This document shows positions 1 to 5,026 of a DNA stretch of 6,148 bases, in pieces. The notes beneath the pieces were generated by a model, which searched no databases, was not told where the DNA came from, and saw nothing but the letters and a program-made list of their open reading frames with translations. Within the stretch, counting starts at the first letter, position 1, and each line of letters opens with the position of its first letter. Origin of the DNA: JALZAA01 sp035938395 (lineage in GTDB: Bacteria > Actinomycetota > Acidimicrobiia > IMCC26256 > JACDBD01); assembly GCA_035938395.1 (NCBI GenBank), contig DASZGY010000114.1:1-6148 (forward strand), given 5' to 3'. Position numbers and translations under genes: made by a program.

Positions 1-948
1 GACAACGTCCACATCACGGGGTCGCCCCTGTACCACACAGCCGTGCTCGTGTTCGCCGGCGGCGCGTTGCACGCCGGCCACACGATCGTCCTCATGGACA
101 AGTGGACGCCCGAACGCATGCTGCAGCTCATCGAGAAGTACCACGTCACGAACAGCCACATGGTCCCGACGCAGTTCCACCGATTGCTCGCGCTGCCCGA
201 CGACGTGAAGGCGACGTACGACGTGTCGTCCCTCCGTCACATGGTGCACGCGGCCGCGCCGTGCCCGCCCGAGATCAAGCGCCAGATGATCGAGTGGTGG
301 GGCCCGGTGATCGACGAGTACTACGCCGCCAGCGAGGGCGGCGGGACGATCGTGTTCGCCGAGGAATGGCTGAAGAAGCCGGGCACCGTCGGCCAGCCGT
401 GGCCGATCTCGGAGGTCGTCGTGCTCGACGACGCGGGCGACGAAGTCCCACAGGGCGAGATCGGCACGGTGTACATGTCGATGCAGACCGGCAACTTCGA
501 GTACTACAAGGACAAGGAGAAGACCGAGGAGAACCGGCGGGGCAAGTACTTCACCGTCGGCGACATCGGCTACCTCGACGAGGACGGCTGGCTGTTCCTG
601 CGCGACCGCAAGTCCGACATGATCATCTCGGGCGGCGCCAACATCTATCCGGCCGAGATCGAGAGCGTGCTCCTCACCCACCCCAAGGTCGGTGACGCGG
701 CGGTGTTCGGCATCCCGCACGAGGACTGGGGCGAGGAGGTCAAGGCCGTCATCGAGCCCGCGCCCGGTATCGAGCCCGGCCCGGAGCTCGCCGACGAGAT
801 CCTCACGTTCTGCGGGGACAAGCTCGCGAAGTTCAAGACGCCGCGGTCGATCGACTTCATCGTGGAGATGCCGCGCGACCCGAACGGCAAGCTGTACAAG
901 CGCAAGCTCCGCGACCCCCACTGGGAAGGCCGCGAGCGCGCCATCTGA
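1..948 (+). CDS. Acyl-CoA synthetase (AMP-binding, FadD-like), 5'-truncated by window edge
   Basis: Activates a carboxylic acid, probably a fatty acid, with ATP to an acyl-adenylate and then transfers it to CoA. The reading frame is open from base 1, so about 200 N-terminal residues, including the P-loop, lie outside the window; the GTG at 43 is an internal Val, not a start. Counting from base 1 the 315 residues contain PLYHTA (9-14), HAAAPCP (83-89), the adenylate-binding YAASEGG (108-114), a VGD (186-188) with the conserved Asp, and RDRKSDMIISGGANIYPAEI (201-220), the hinge to the C-terminal subdomain. PNGKLYKR (294-301) holds the acyl-adenylation lysine, K297. All visible catalytic elements are intact. 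The A5 motif reads YAASE where YGxTE is commoner, a variant seen in FadD4-like enzymes. The gene converges on the ferredoxin gene with a 9-bp gap. Chain length and substrate cannot be read from this part. Confidence 0.95.
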   Translation, partial: DNVHITGSPLYHTAVLVFAGGALHAGHTIVLMDKWTPERMLQLIEKYHVTNSHMVPTQFHRLLALPDDVKATYDVSSLRHMVHAAAPCPPEIKRQMIEWWGPVIDEYYAASEGGGTIVFAEEWLKKPGTVGQPWPISEVVVLDDAGDEVPQGEIGTVYMSMQTGNFEYYKDKEKTEENRRGKYFTVGDIGYLDEDGWLFLRDRKSDMIISGGANIYPAEIESVLLTHPKVGDAAVFGIPHEDWGEEVKAVIEPAPGIEPGPELADEILTFCGDKLAKFKTPRSIDFIVEMPRDPNGKLYKRKLRDPHWEGRERAI

Positions 949-957
949 GCGCGGGCG

Positions 958-1152
958 TCAGTCCTCTTCGATCGAGAGGGCTTGCTTGGGGCAGCGGCGG
1001 ACGGCTTCCTCCATCTTGGGGCGAAGCGATTCGTCCGGGTGCTCGTTCAGGATCCGGAGCTCGTCGTCGTCGTCCACTTCGAACACGGACGGCTCGACGT
1101 CCATGCACACCGCGTTGCTCTCGCACAGATCACGGTTCACGACGATCTTCAT
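958..1152 (-). CDS. Small variant ferredoxin (CxxNxxC...CP type, P450-partner family)
   Basis: A 64-residue soluble electron carrier. Cysteines are C10, C16 and C54-P55, with Asn13 where a classical [4Fe-4S] ferredoxin has its remaining cysteine ligand, giving the CxxNxxC(x)nCP pattern of actinobacterial [3Fe-4S]-type ferredoxins. Such ferredoxins usually pass electrons from a reductase to a cytochrome P450. Length and composition (acidic VEPSVFEVDDDDELR, a C-terminal RRCPKQALSIEE) match the family closely. A much longer frame runs upstream, but only the ATG at 1152 gives the family N-terminus MKIVVNRDLCE. No Shine-Dalgarno sequence precedes it; TAGGCT lies 7 nt upstream, so a leaderless transcript is possible. 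It lies 38 nt after the MarR gene on the same strand, so read-through from MarR is also likely. No P450 or reductase gene lies in the window. The variant motif is seen directly; cluster type and partner are inferred. Confidence 0.92.
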   Translation of the reverse strand: MKIVVNRDLCESNAVCMDVEPSVFEVDDDDELRILNEHPDESLRPKMEEAVRRCPKQALSIEED

Positions 1153-1159
1153 ACGCAGG

Positions 1160-1165
1160 AGCCTA
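1160..1165 (-). promoter_or_regulatory. Candidate -10 element for leaderless ferredoxin mRNA
   Basis: TAGGCT on the minus strand fits the actinobacterial TANNNT -10 and ends exactly 7 nt before the ferredoxin ATG, placing the transcription start at the A of the start codon. The hexamer 17 nt upstream is TTCGGC, a poor -35. It may be a secondary promoter inside a MarR-ferredoxin operon. Confidence 0.4.
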
Positions 1166-1166
1166 C

Positions 1167-1203
1167 GCGCCGAACCTCGAGCGCCGAACCTCAGGCGCCG
1201 AAC
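1167..1203. repeat. Three-copy 14-bp tandem repeat (GCGCCGAAC core)
   Basis: The core GCGCCGAAC occurs at 1167, 1181 and 1195 with an exact 14-bp period. Units one and two share CTC after the core, and the third diverges there. The array covers the last MarR codons (PFGA), its stop codon and the MarR-ferredoxin gap. On the transcribed minus strand it reads GTTCGGCGC repeatedly. It could be replication-slippage debris, an RNA element between the genes, or a protein site. Confidence 0.85.
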
Positions 1204-1652
1204 GGAGGCTCGCTCTTCGGCAGCTTGGCGAGGGCGGCGCGCAGCTCCTCGAGGTCGTCGCGGTCGAGCGCGAGCAGCTCCGGGGGCGGCTCGTGCAGCC
1301 GCTCGATCACGGCGGCGCGCGTCTTGGCGCCGAGGGGCGTGAGCACCACGGTCTTCACGCGCCGGTCGGTCGGCACCGTTCCCCGCTCGACGAGGTCGCG
1401 TTCCTCGAGCCGGTCGACCAGCCAGGTCGCGTTCGACGCGTCGCAATGGAGCGACTCGGCGAGCGTGCCCATGGGACGGGGCTGATCGGGCTCGAGCTCG
1501 AGCAGCGCCTTCACGTGGCCGGGCGTCACGCCGAGCTCCTGGCTCACCAGCACCATGGCGTTGCGGGAGCCGGAGCTCCAGAAGAAGGAGAACAAATCCC
1601 GCCACACGTCGGCCGCAAGCGTTGCCTTACTCGCAGGGCGGGTCTGTGCCAC
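1191..1652 (-). CDS. MarR-family transcriptional repressor
   Basis: A winged helix-turn-helix dimeric regulator that probably represses the divergent exporter and itself until a small ligand binds. From the chosen GTG the protein has 153 residues, normal for the family. Residues 12-25 (LAADVWRDLFSFFW) form the N-terminal dimerisation helix and 41-53 the first wHTH helix. TLAESLHCDASNATWLVDRL (63-82) is the HTH with recognition helix, and DRRVKTVVLTPLG (96-108) is the wing with the conserved D-R-R. The C-terminal helices are rich in Leu and Glu. The longest frame starts at a TTG at 1697, but its extra 15 residues (with YPAPQAYAPC) do not look like MarR. The GTG at 1652 lies 6 nt after a TATGCT -10 with a TTGAAC -35 18 nt further up, which decides the start. 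The ferredoxin follows 38 nt downstream. The inducer is unknown. Confidence 0.93.
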   Translation of the reverse strand: MAQTRPASKATLAADVWRDLFSFFWSSGSRNAMVLVSQELGVTPGHVKALLELEPDQPRPMGTLAESLHCDASNATWLVDRLEERDLVERGTVPTDRRVKTVVLTPLGAKTRAAVIERLHEPPPELLALDRDDLEELRAALAKLPKSEPPFGA

Positions 1653-1658
1653 ACACGG

Positions 1659-1688
1659 AGCATATGCCTGCGGTGCTGGATAGTTCAA
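1659..1688 (-). promoter_or_regulatory. Promoter of the MarR gene (leaderless)
   Basis: On the minus strand, TTGAAC (1688-1683) is followed after 18 nt by TATGCT (1664-1659), then 6 nt, then the GTG start at 1652. This is the best-looking -35/-10 pair on this strand and predicts a transcript starting at or next to the start codon. The -35 lies inside the near-palindrome 1680-1692, as expected for an autorepressor. Confidence 0.6.
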
Positions 1689-1712
1689 CCATTCCAATAG
1701 TTTGTGACCTAT
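1680..1712. promoter_or_regulatory. Candidate MarR operator: two ATAGTT imperfect palindromes
   Basis: ATAGTTCAACCAT (1680-1692) is a 13-bp near-palindrome with five of six pairs matching around a central C. ATAGTTTGTGACCTAT (1697-1712) is an imperfect 16-bp palindrome (ATAG...CTAT plus one inner pair). Both begin with ATAGTT, exactly 17 bp apart. They lie in the relatively AT-rich gap between MarR and the exporter. The first overlaps the MarR -35; the second sits upstream of both candidate exporter promoters or overlaps one of them. MarR proteins commonly bind 16-20 bp palindromes with TAGTT-like arms; binding here is inferred. Confidence 0.5.
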
Positions 1713-1733
1713 GACACTTGAGGGATACCACTC

Positions 1734-1762
1734 TTGACGAATTCAAGCATCGGCGCGAGATT
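1734..1762 (+). promoter_or_regulatory. Candidate promoter of the exporter operon
   Basis: TTGACG (1734-1739), 17 nt, then GAGATT (1757-1762), then 7 nt, then the ATG at 1770. The -35 is near-consensus; the -10 keeps only the A and final T of TANNNT. It implies a leaderless mRNA, and the TTG at 1734 that could be read as an upstream start would then be part of the -35. A competing pair is TTGTGA (1702-1707), 16 nt, GATACC (1724-1729), which would overlap the second ATAGTT palindrome and give a short leader. Confidence 0.45.
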
Positions 1763-1769
1763 GGTTGCC

Positions 1770-2747
1770 ATGCCTGATTCAGCCATCACAGTCCACGGTC
1801 TGGAGAAGCGCTTCGGGGACGTCGTCGCCCTCGACGGCGTCGACTTCGAGGTGCCCCCCGCAACCGTGTTCGGCCTGCTCGGCCCGAACGGCGCCGGCAA
1901 GACCACCGCCGTGCGGGCGCTGACGACCATCATCCGCCCCGACGCCGGCCAGGCGACCGTGCTCGGCATCGACGTCGCCGACGAACCGGAACGGGTGCGC
2001 GCCCGCATCGGTCTGGCGGGCCAGTTCGCCGCCGTCGACGGCAACCTGACGGGCCGCGAGAACCTGCGCCTCATCGGCCGGCTCACCCACCTCCCTCGCC
2101 CCATGATCGAGGACCGCGCCGCCGAGCTCCTCGAACAGTTCGACCTCGCCGATGCCGCCGACCGCCCGGCGCGCACGTACTCCGGCGGCATGCGCCGCCG
2201 CCTCGACCTGTGCGCAGCGCTCGTCCACCGTCCGCCCGTCCTGTTCCTGGACGAGCCCACGACGGGCCTCGACCTCTACAGCCGCAACCAGCTCTGGGCC
2301 GTGATCGAGAACCTGCAGGCCGAAGGGGCGACGATCCTCCTCACGACGCAGTACCTCGAGGAGGCCGACCGCCTCGCCGACGACCTCGTCGTCATCGACC
2401 ACGGCCAGGTGATCGCGTCCGGGTCGCCGGTGCAGCTGAAATCGAGGCTCGGCGGCACTGTGATCGAGATCGGGTTCGCCGACCCGGGTGAGGCGCGCCG
2501 CGCCCAGGGCTTCTTGGAGAACTACGCGGTCCGCCCACCGGATGTCGACGGCTCCGAGGTTCGCTTCGAAGTCTCCGACGGCGCCCGCGTGATCGTCGAC
2601 GCGCTGCGAACGCTCGACGGCGACGGCCTGGCGCCGGAAACCATCGCAGTGCGCGAACCCAGCCTCGACGACGTGTTCCTCGCACTGACGGGGCGGCGCG
2701 TCGAACCCGAAGAAGCTTCCGAAGACGCCACCCGAGGTGCAGCATGA
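1770..2747 (+). CDS. ABC exporter ATP-binding subunit, DrrA type
   Basis: The 325-residue nucleotide-binding subunit of an ABC-2 exporter, working on the inner face of the membrane with the permease that follows. Walker A is GPNGAGKTT (38-46), the Q-loop Gln is Q85, the signature is YSGGMRRRLDL (137-147), and Walker B plus D-loop is VLFLDEPTTGLD (157-168). The usual switch His is Gln (Q194 in LLTTQYLEEAD), typical of the DrrA daunorubicin-resistance subfamily rather than a defect. A C-terminal extension ends with REPSLDDVFLALTG (296-309), another DrrA hallmark. The ATG at 1770 is chosen over a TTG at 1734 because MPDSAITVHGLEKRFG matches the family N-terminus and the TTG sits in a good -35 hexamer. 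The stop overlaps the permease start. The divergent MarR gene suggests ligand-induced expression. The substrate, perhaps a hydrophobic drug or metabolite, is not readable. Confidence 0.95.
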   Translation: MPDSAITVHGLEKRFGDVVALDGVDFEVPPATVFGLLGPNGAGKTTAVRALTTIIRPDAGQATVLGIDVADEPERVRARIGLAGQFAAVDGNLTGRENLRLIGRLTHLPRPMIEDRAAELLEQFDLADAADRPARTYSGGMRRRLDLCAALVHRPPVLFLDEPTTGLDLYSRNQLWAVIENLQAEGATILLTTQYLEEADRLADDLVVIDHGQVIASGSPVQLKSRLGGTVIEIGFADPGEARRAQGFLENYAVRPPDVDGSEVRFEVSDGARVIVDALRTLDGDGLAPETIAVREPSLDDVFLALTGRRVEPEEASEDATRGAA

Positions 2748-3568
2748 CCGCAGCCACCGTGACACCGATCGGTCTCAGCCCGGATCTCGACATTCGCGGT
2801 CTGCGCCGGTTCACCACCGCCGTCAGCGACACATTCGCCGTCATGGCCCGCAACATCATTTCGTACCGACGGGTGCCGCAGCTCCTGGTCTTCTCGACCA
2901 TCCAGCCGGTCGTGTTCGTGTTGCTGTTCCGGTACGTGTTCGGCGGCGCGATCAGCGTTCCCGGAGTTCCGTACGTTGACTTCCTGATGCCGGGGATCTT
3001 CGTCCAGACGGTGACCTTCGGCGCGCTCAACACCTCGATCGGGCTCGCCACCGACATGCAAGCAGGCTTGATCGAGCGCTTCCGGTCGCTGCCTATGGCC
3101 CGCTCGGCGGTTCTTGCGGGGCGGACACTTGCCGACCTCGTCCGCAACGTGTTCGTCGTTGCGCTCATGTTCGCAGTCGGGTTCGCCGTCGGCTGGCGCG
3201 TGCACACGGGAATCGTTCCGCTGATCGGCGCGGTGCTCCTCGTGCTGCTGTTCGGCTACGCCTTGTCGTGGATCTTCGCCACGGTCGGCCTCGTCGTCGG
3301 CGACCCCGAGACGGCGCAGGCGGCCGCGTTCCCGGTGATGGCGCCGCTCGTGTTCGCGTCCAACGCGTTCGTGCCCGTGGCGTCGATGCCCGACTGGCTC
3401 CAGCCTTGGGCGACGCATCAGCCCGTGTCAGTCGTCATCACGGCCGTTCGCGATCTCACGATCGGCGGACCGACCACCTTCGACGTCCTGGCGGCGATCC
3501 TCTGGTGCGTCGTGATCCTCGCGGTGGCCGCGCCGATCGCCGTGCACCGCTACCGCCTCGCGACCTAG
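2744..3568 (+). CDS. ABC-2 type exporter permease, DrrB type
   Basis: The 274-residue integral membrane partner of the preceding ATPase. Six hydrophobic segments are visible at about 46-68, 82-103, 130-151, 157-183, 192-213 and 245-266. The cytoplasmic stretch LIERFRSLPMARSAVLAGR (109-127) between segments two and three is the conserved DrrB/ABC-2 element that contacts the ATPase. NAFVPVASMPDWLQPWATHQ (207-226), before the last segment, is the typical extracytoplasmic loop. Its ATG overlaps the ATPase stop (ATGA), implying translational coupling. AGGTG ends 4 nt before the start, so this internal gene has a ribosome-binding site while the first gene of the operon seems to have none. Length is normal and the protein looks intact. 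Transport direction and drug-resistance role come from the family; the cargo is unknown. Confidence 0.93.
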   Translation: MTAATVTPIGLSPDLDIRGLRRFTTAVSDTFAVMARNIISYRRVPQLLVFSTIQPVVFVLLFRYVFGGAISVPGVPYVDFLMPGIFVQTVTFGALNTSIGLATDMQAGLIERFRSLPMARSAVLAGRTLADLVRNVFVVALMFAVGFAVGWRVHTGIVPLIGAVLLVLLFGYALSWIFATVGLVVGDPETAQAAAFPVMAPLVFASNAFVPVASMPDWLQPWATHQPVSVVITAVRDLTIGGPTTFDVLAAILWCVVILAVAAPIAVHRYRLAT

Positions 3569-3576
3569 ATCCCCCC

Positions 3577-3623
3577 CGCCGGCTTTGGCCGAGCGAGACC
3601 CCCCGCTCGCTCGGCCGCCGGCG
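3577..3623. terminator. Bulged strong hairpin between convergent genes, likely bidirectional terminator
   Basis: GGCCGAGCGAG (3587-3597) pairs perfectly with CTCGCTCGGCC (3606-3616) around an 8-nt loop. CGCCGGC (3577-3583) pairs with GCCGGCG (3617-3623), giving 18 bp in all with a 3-nt TTT bulge on the left arm. It starts 8 nt after the permease stop and ends 2 nt before the stop of the B2-like gene. There is no U-run, only TTCT, so it is an L-shaped terminator or mRNA-end stabiliser of the kind frequent in high-GC actinobacteria. Confidence 0.8.
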
Positions 3624-3625
3624 TT

Positions 3626-4048
3626 CTAGAGCGCAACCAGCTGCGCGAACTTGTCCTTCGCCGCGGGGAGCGCGGGCAACCCGCCCACCTCGACCCACGC
3701 GTGGGCGCCGTAGCCGTGGCGCGGGCGCCCGACAACGAGTGAAGAGGCGACGCCGCGCCGCGCAAGAACGGCGATGAGGACGAGCGATGCGATGAGACCC
3801 CGCGAGTCGCCGGGGAGCGCGCCGAGCGTTCTCCGTACGGCTCGCGACACGCGCACGACCTCGTCGCGCGAGGGAGCCGGCGCGCCTTGACCTGTCGCAG
3901 CGCGACAGCGGCCGAGCGTGGCGGACAGGTCGTTCCGGCGGAGGAGCCGGCGCACGCGCACGGTCGTCCACGCGATCTCGGCCCGGAGCCGGAGCTTGGG
4001 CGGCGGGAGCGGGCGCGCCGGAGCGATGGCGGTCACGGCTGCGGTCAC
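3626..4048 (-). CDS. Lasso-peptide B2-like (Transglut_core3) protein lacking the catalytic Cys
   Basis: A 140-residue protein resembling lasso-peptide biosynthesis B2 proteins, cysteine proteases of transglutaminase fold that cut the leader from lasso precursors. Matching features are an Arg-rich N-terminal helix region (20-45), SLVLIAVLARRGVASSLVVG (88-107), GAHAWVEVGG (114-123) with the active-site-type His116, and the end DKFAQLVAL. Length fits the family. The Cys usually opening the CLxxSLxL motif is Gly84 (codon GGT at 3799-3797, one base from TGT). The Asp usually about 12 residues after the His is Pro128, though Asp132 is near. Peptidase activity by the normal mechanism therefore seems lost. 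The start is a GTG without a good Shine-Dalgarno; no in-frame start lies upstream before a stop. No lasso precursor, RRE (B1) or cyclase (C) gene is near. Third codon positions are strongly GC, so it is a maintained gene. Family assignment is from motif memory; function is unknown. Confidence 0.72.
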   Translation of the reverse strand: MTAAVTAIAPARPLPPPKLRLRAEIAWTTVRVRRLLRRNDLSATLGRCRAATGQGAPAPSRDEVVRVSRAVRRTLGALPGDSRGLIASLVLIAVLARRGVASSLVVGRPRHGYGAHAWVEVGGLPALPAAKDKFAQLVAL

Positions 4049-4065
4049 GGCGCGAAATCGCCCAT
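4045..4065 (-). other. Possible six-codon leader ORF overlapping the B2-like start
   Basis: ATG at 4065 opens a six-codon frame, MGDFAP, whose TGA overlaps the GTG of the B2-like gene (GTGA). AGG ends 8 nt before the ATG. A perfect AGGAGGA (4090-4084) lies further upstream but is 18 nt from this ATG. It could couple translation into the B2-like gene, which has no ribosome-binding site of its own. Chance occurrence of so short a frame is easy. Confidence 0.25.
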
Positions 4066-4152
4066 CCGGTGAACCTGGCGGATTCCTCCTGAACTACCCA
4101 TAGCTGCCTATTCTGCACGAACAGCGCGGCGGTGTCGAGCGTGCACCCCGAA

Positions 4153-4158
4153 TACTCT
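4153..4158 (+). promoter_or_regulatory. Candidate -10 element for the diguanylate cyclase gene
   Basis: TACTCT fits TANNNT and ends 6 nt before the GTG at 4165, predicting a leaderless mRNA. No convincing -35 is seen 16-18 nt upstream. The 116-bp gap with the divergent B2-like gene holds no other clear site apart from the AGGAGGA on the minus strand. Confidence 0.45.
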
Positions 4159-4164
4159 TGCCCC

Positions 4165-4995
4165 GTGGCAGCGGCAGGGATCTTGCGAGTCCGGCACGAG
4201 GGTCTGGCGGTCGCGATCGGCTTGTCCGTGATCGGGCTGGGGTTCGTCGTCGACGTGACGACGGGCCGGGACCTGTCCCTCTCGCTCGTCTACGTGACCG
4301 GCGTCGCGCTCATGGTGTGGACCGGCAGCGCCCGCATAGGCCTGCTCGGAGCGGTCGGAGCCTCGGCCGCCGTGTTCACAGACGGCGTGCAGAACTCCGT
4401 CGCGACGGGCACCGCGTTGGCGAACGCGGTCACGGCATTCATCTTGCTTCTCGCCACCGTGGCGGTCGTCGATTACATCCACGCCAAGATGATCAGAGAG
4501 GCGAGCCGGGCGCGGTTCGACCCGTTGACCGGACTCTCCAACCGGCGGGCGTGCGAAGAGCGCTGCACCGTCGAGATCGCGCGCCTCCACCGAAAGACCG
4601 GGTCGCTCTCGGTGGCGTTCCTGGACTTCGACGGCCTCAAGCAGGTCAACGACGTCCGCGGCCACGCGGCGGGGGACGCCGCCCTCATCCATCTCGCGAA
4701 GTCCGCGCAGGCTGTGCTGCGCCCGACCGACCTGCTGTCACGCGTCGGTGGCGACGAGTTCGTGCTGCTGCTCCCCGATACCGACTACGACGAGGCGACC
4801 TCAGTCGTCCGCCGCATCCAAGGTCGTCTGGCCGAAGCCGACGGGGACGAGCCGGCGTCGGTCTCGGCCGGGCTCGTCACGTGGCGCAGCGCGCCGGAAA
4901 GTATCGAGGAGCTGTTCGTCGAAGCCGACGCCCTCATGTACAGCGCCAAGCGCAGCGGCGGCGACCGCCGCCTCGAGTCGCAGGTCATCGGCTGA
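4165..4995 (+). CDS. Membrane-anchored diguanylate cyclase (GGDEF domain)
   Basis: Makes cyclic di-GMP from two GTP at the inner membrane face. The 276-residue protein has four hydrophobic segments (about 14-30, 37-52, 58-72, 84-106), then a cytoplasmic GGDEF domain. FDPLTGLSNRRA (118-129) opens the domain, FLDFDGLKQVNDVRGHAAGD (152-171) holds the metal-binding Asp and substrate residues, and RVGGDEF (193-199) is the intact active site. RPTD (186-189) lies five residues before GGDEF and matches the RxxD inhibitory I-site, so product feedback is likely. FVEADALMYSAKRSGGDR closes the domain. There is no EAL, HD-GYP or receiver domain; the short membrane part is an unclassified sensor. GTG 4132 is an alternative start; GTG 4165 is chosen because a TACTCT -10 ends 6 nt before it and lies inside the longer version. 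It stands alone, divergent from the B2-like gene and convergent with the next. Confidence 0.94.
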   Translation: MAAAGILRVRHEGLAVAIGLSVIGLGFVVDVTTGRDLSLSLVYVTGVALMVWTGSARIGLLGAVGASAAVFTDGVQNSVATGTALANAVTAFILLLATVAVVDYIHAKMIREASRARFDPLTGLSNRRACEERCTVEIARLHRKTGSLSVAFLDFDGLKQVNDVRGHAAGDAALIHLAKSAQAVLRPTDLLSRVGGDEFVLLLPDTDYDEATSVVRRIQGRLAEADGDEPASVSAGLVTWRSAPESIEELFVEADALMYSAKRSGGDRRLESQVIG

Positions 4996-5026
4996 CACCG
5001 GGCTCTGCACCCGCCGCGGTCTGGAG

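Noticed and set aside
958..1605. 215-residue minus-strand frame ending in the ferredoxin (a possible fusion protein)
   Set aside because: The upstream part is an Arg/Ala-rich out-of-frame shadow of MarR. The ferredoxin family N-terminus begins at the ATG at 1152.
1709..2765. Long minus-strand frames across the exporter ATPase
   Set aside because: The plus strand encodes complete Walker A, signature and Walker B motifs; the antisense frames are composition shadows of GC-rich codons.
1744..4048. A lasso-peptide gene cluster made of the ABC exporter and the B2-like protein
   Set aside because: Lasso exporters are normally single-chain with the gene order A-B-C-D; here the pair is a two-gene DrrAB exporter on the opposite strand with its own MarR and a terminator between. 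No precursor, RRE or asparagine-synthetase-like cyclase is present.
3456..4118. 220-residue minus-strand frame overlapping the B2-like gene and the permease 3' end
   Set aside because: Arg/Pro/Ala-rich shadow of the B2-like gene in another frame. It crosses the terminator hairpin and shows no domain pattern.
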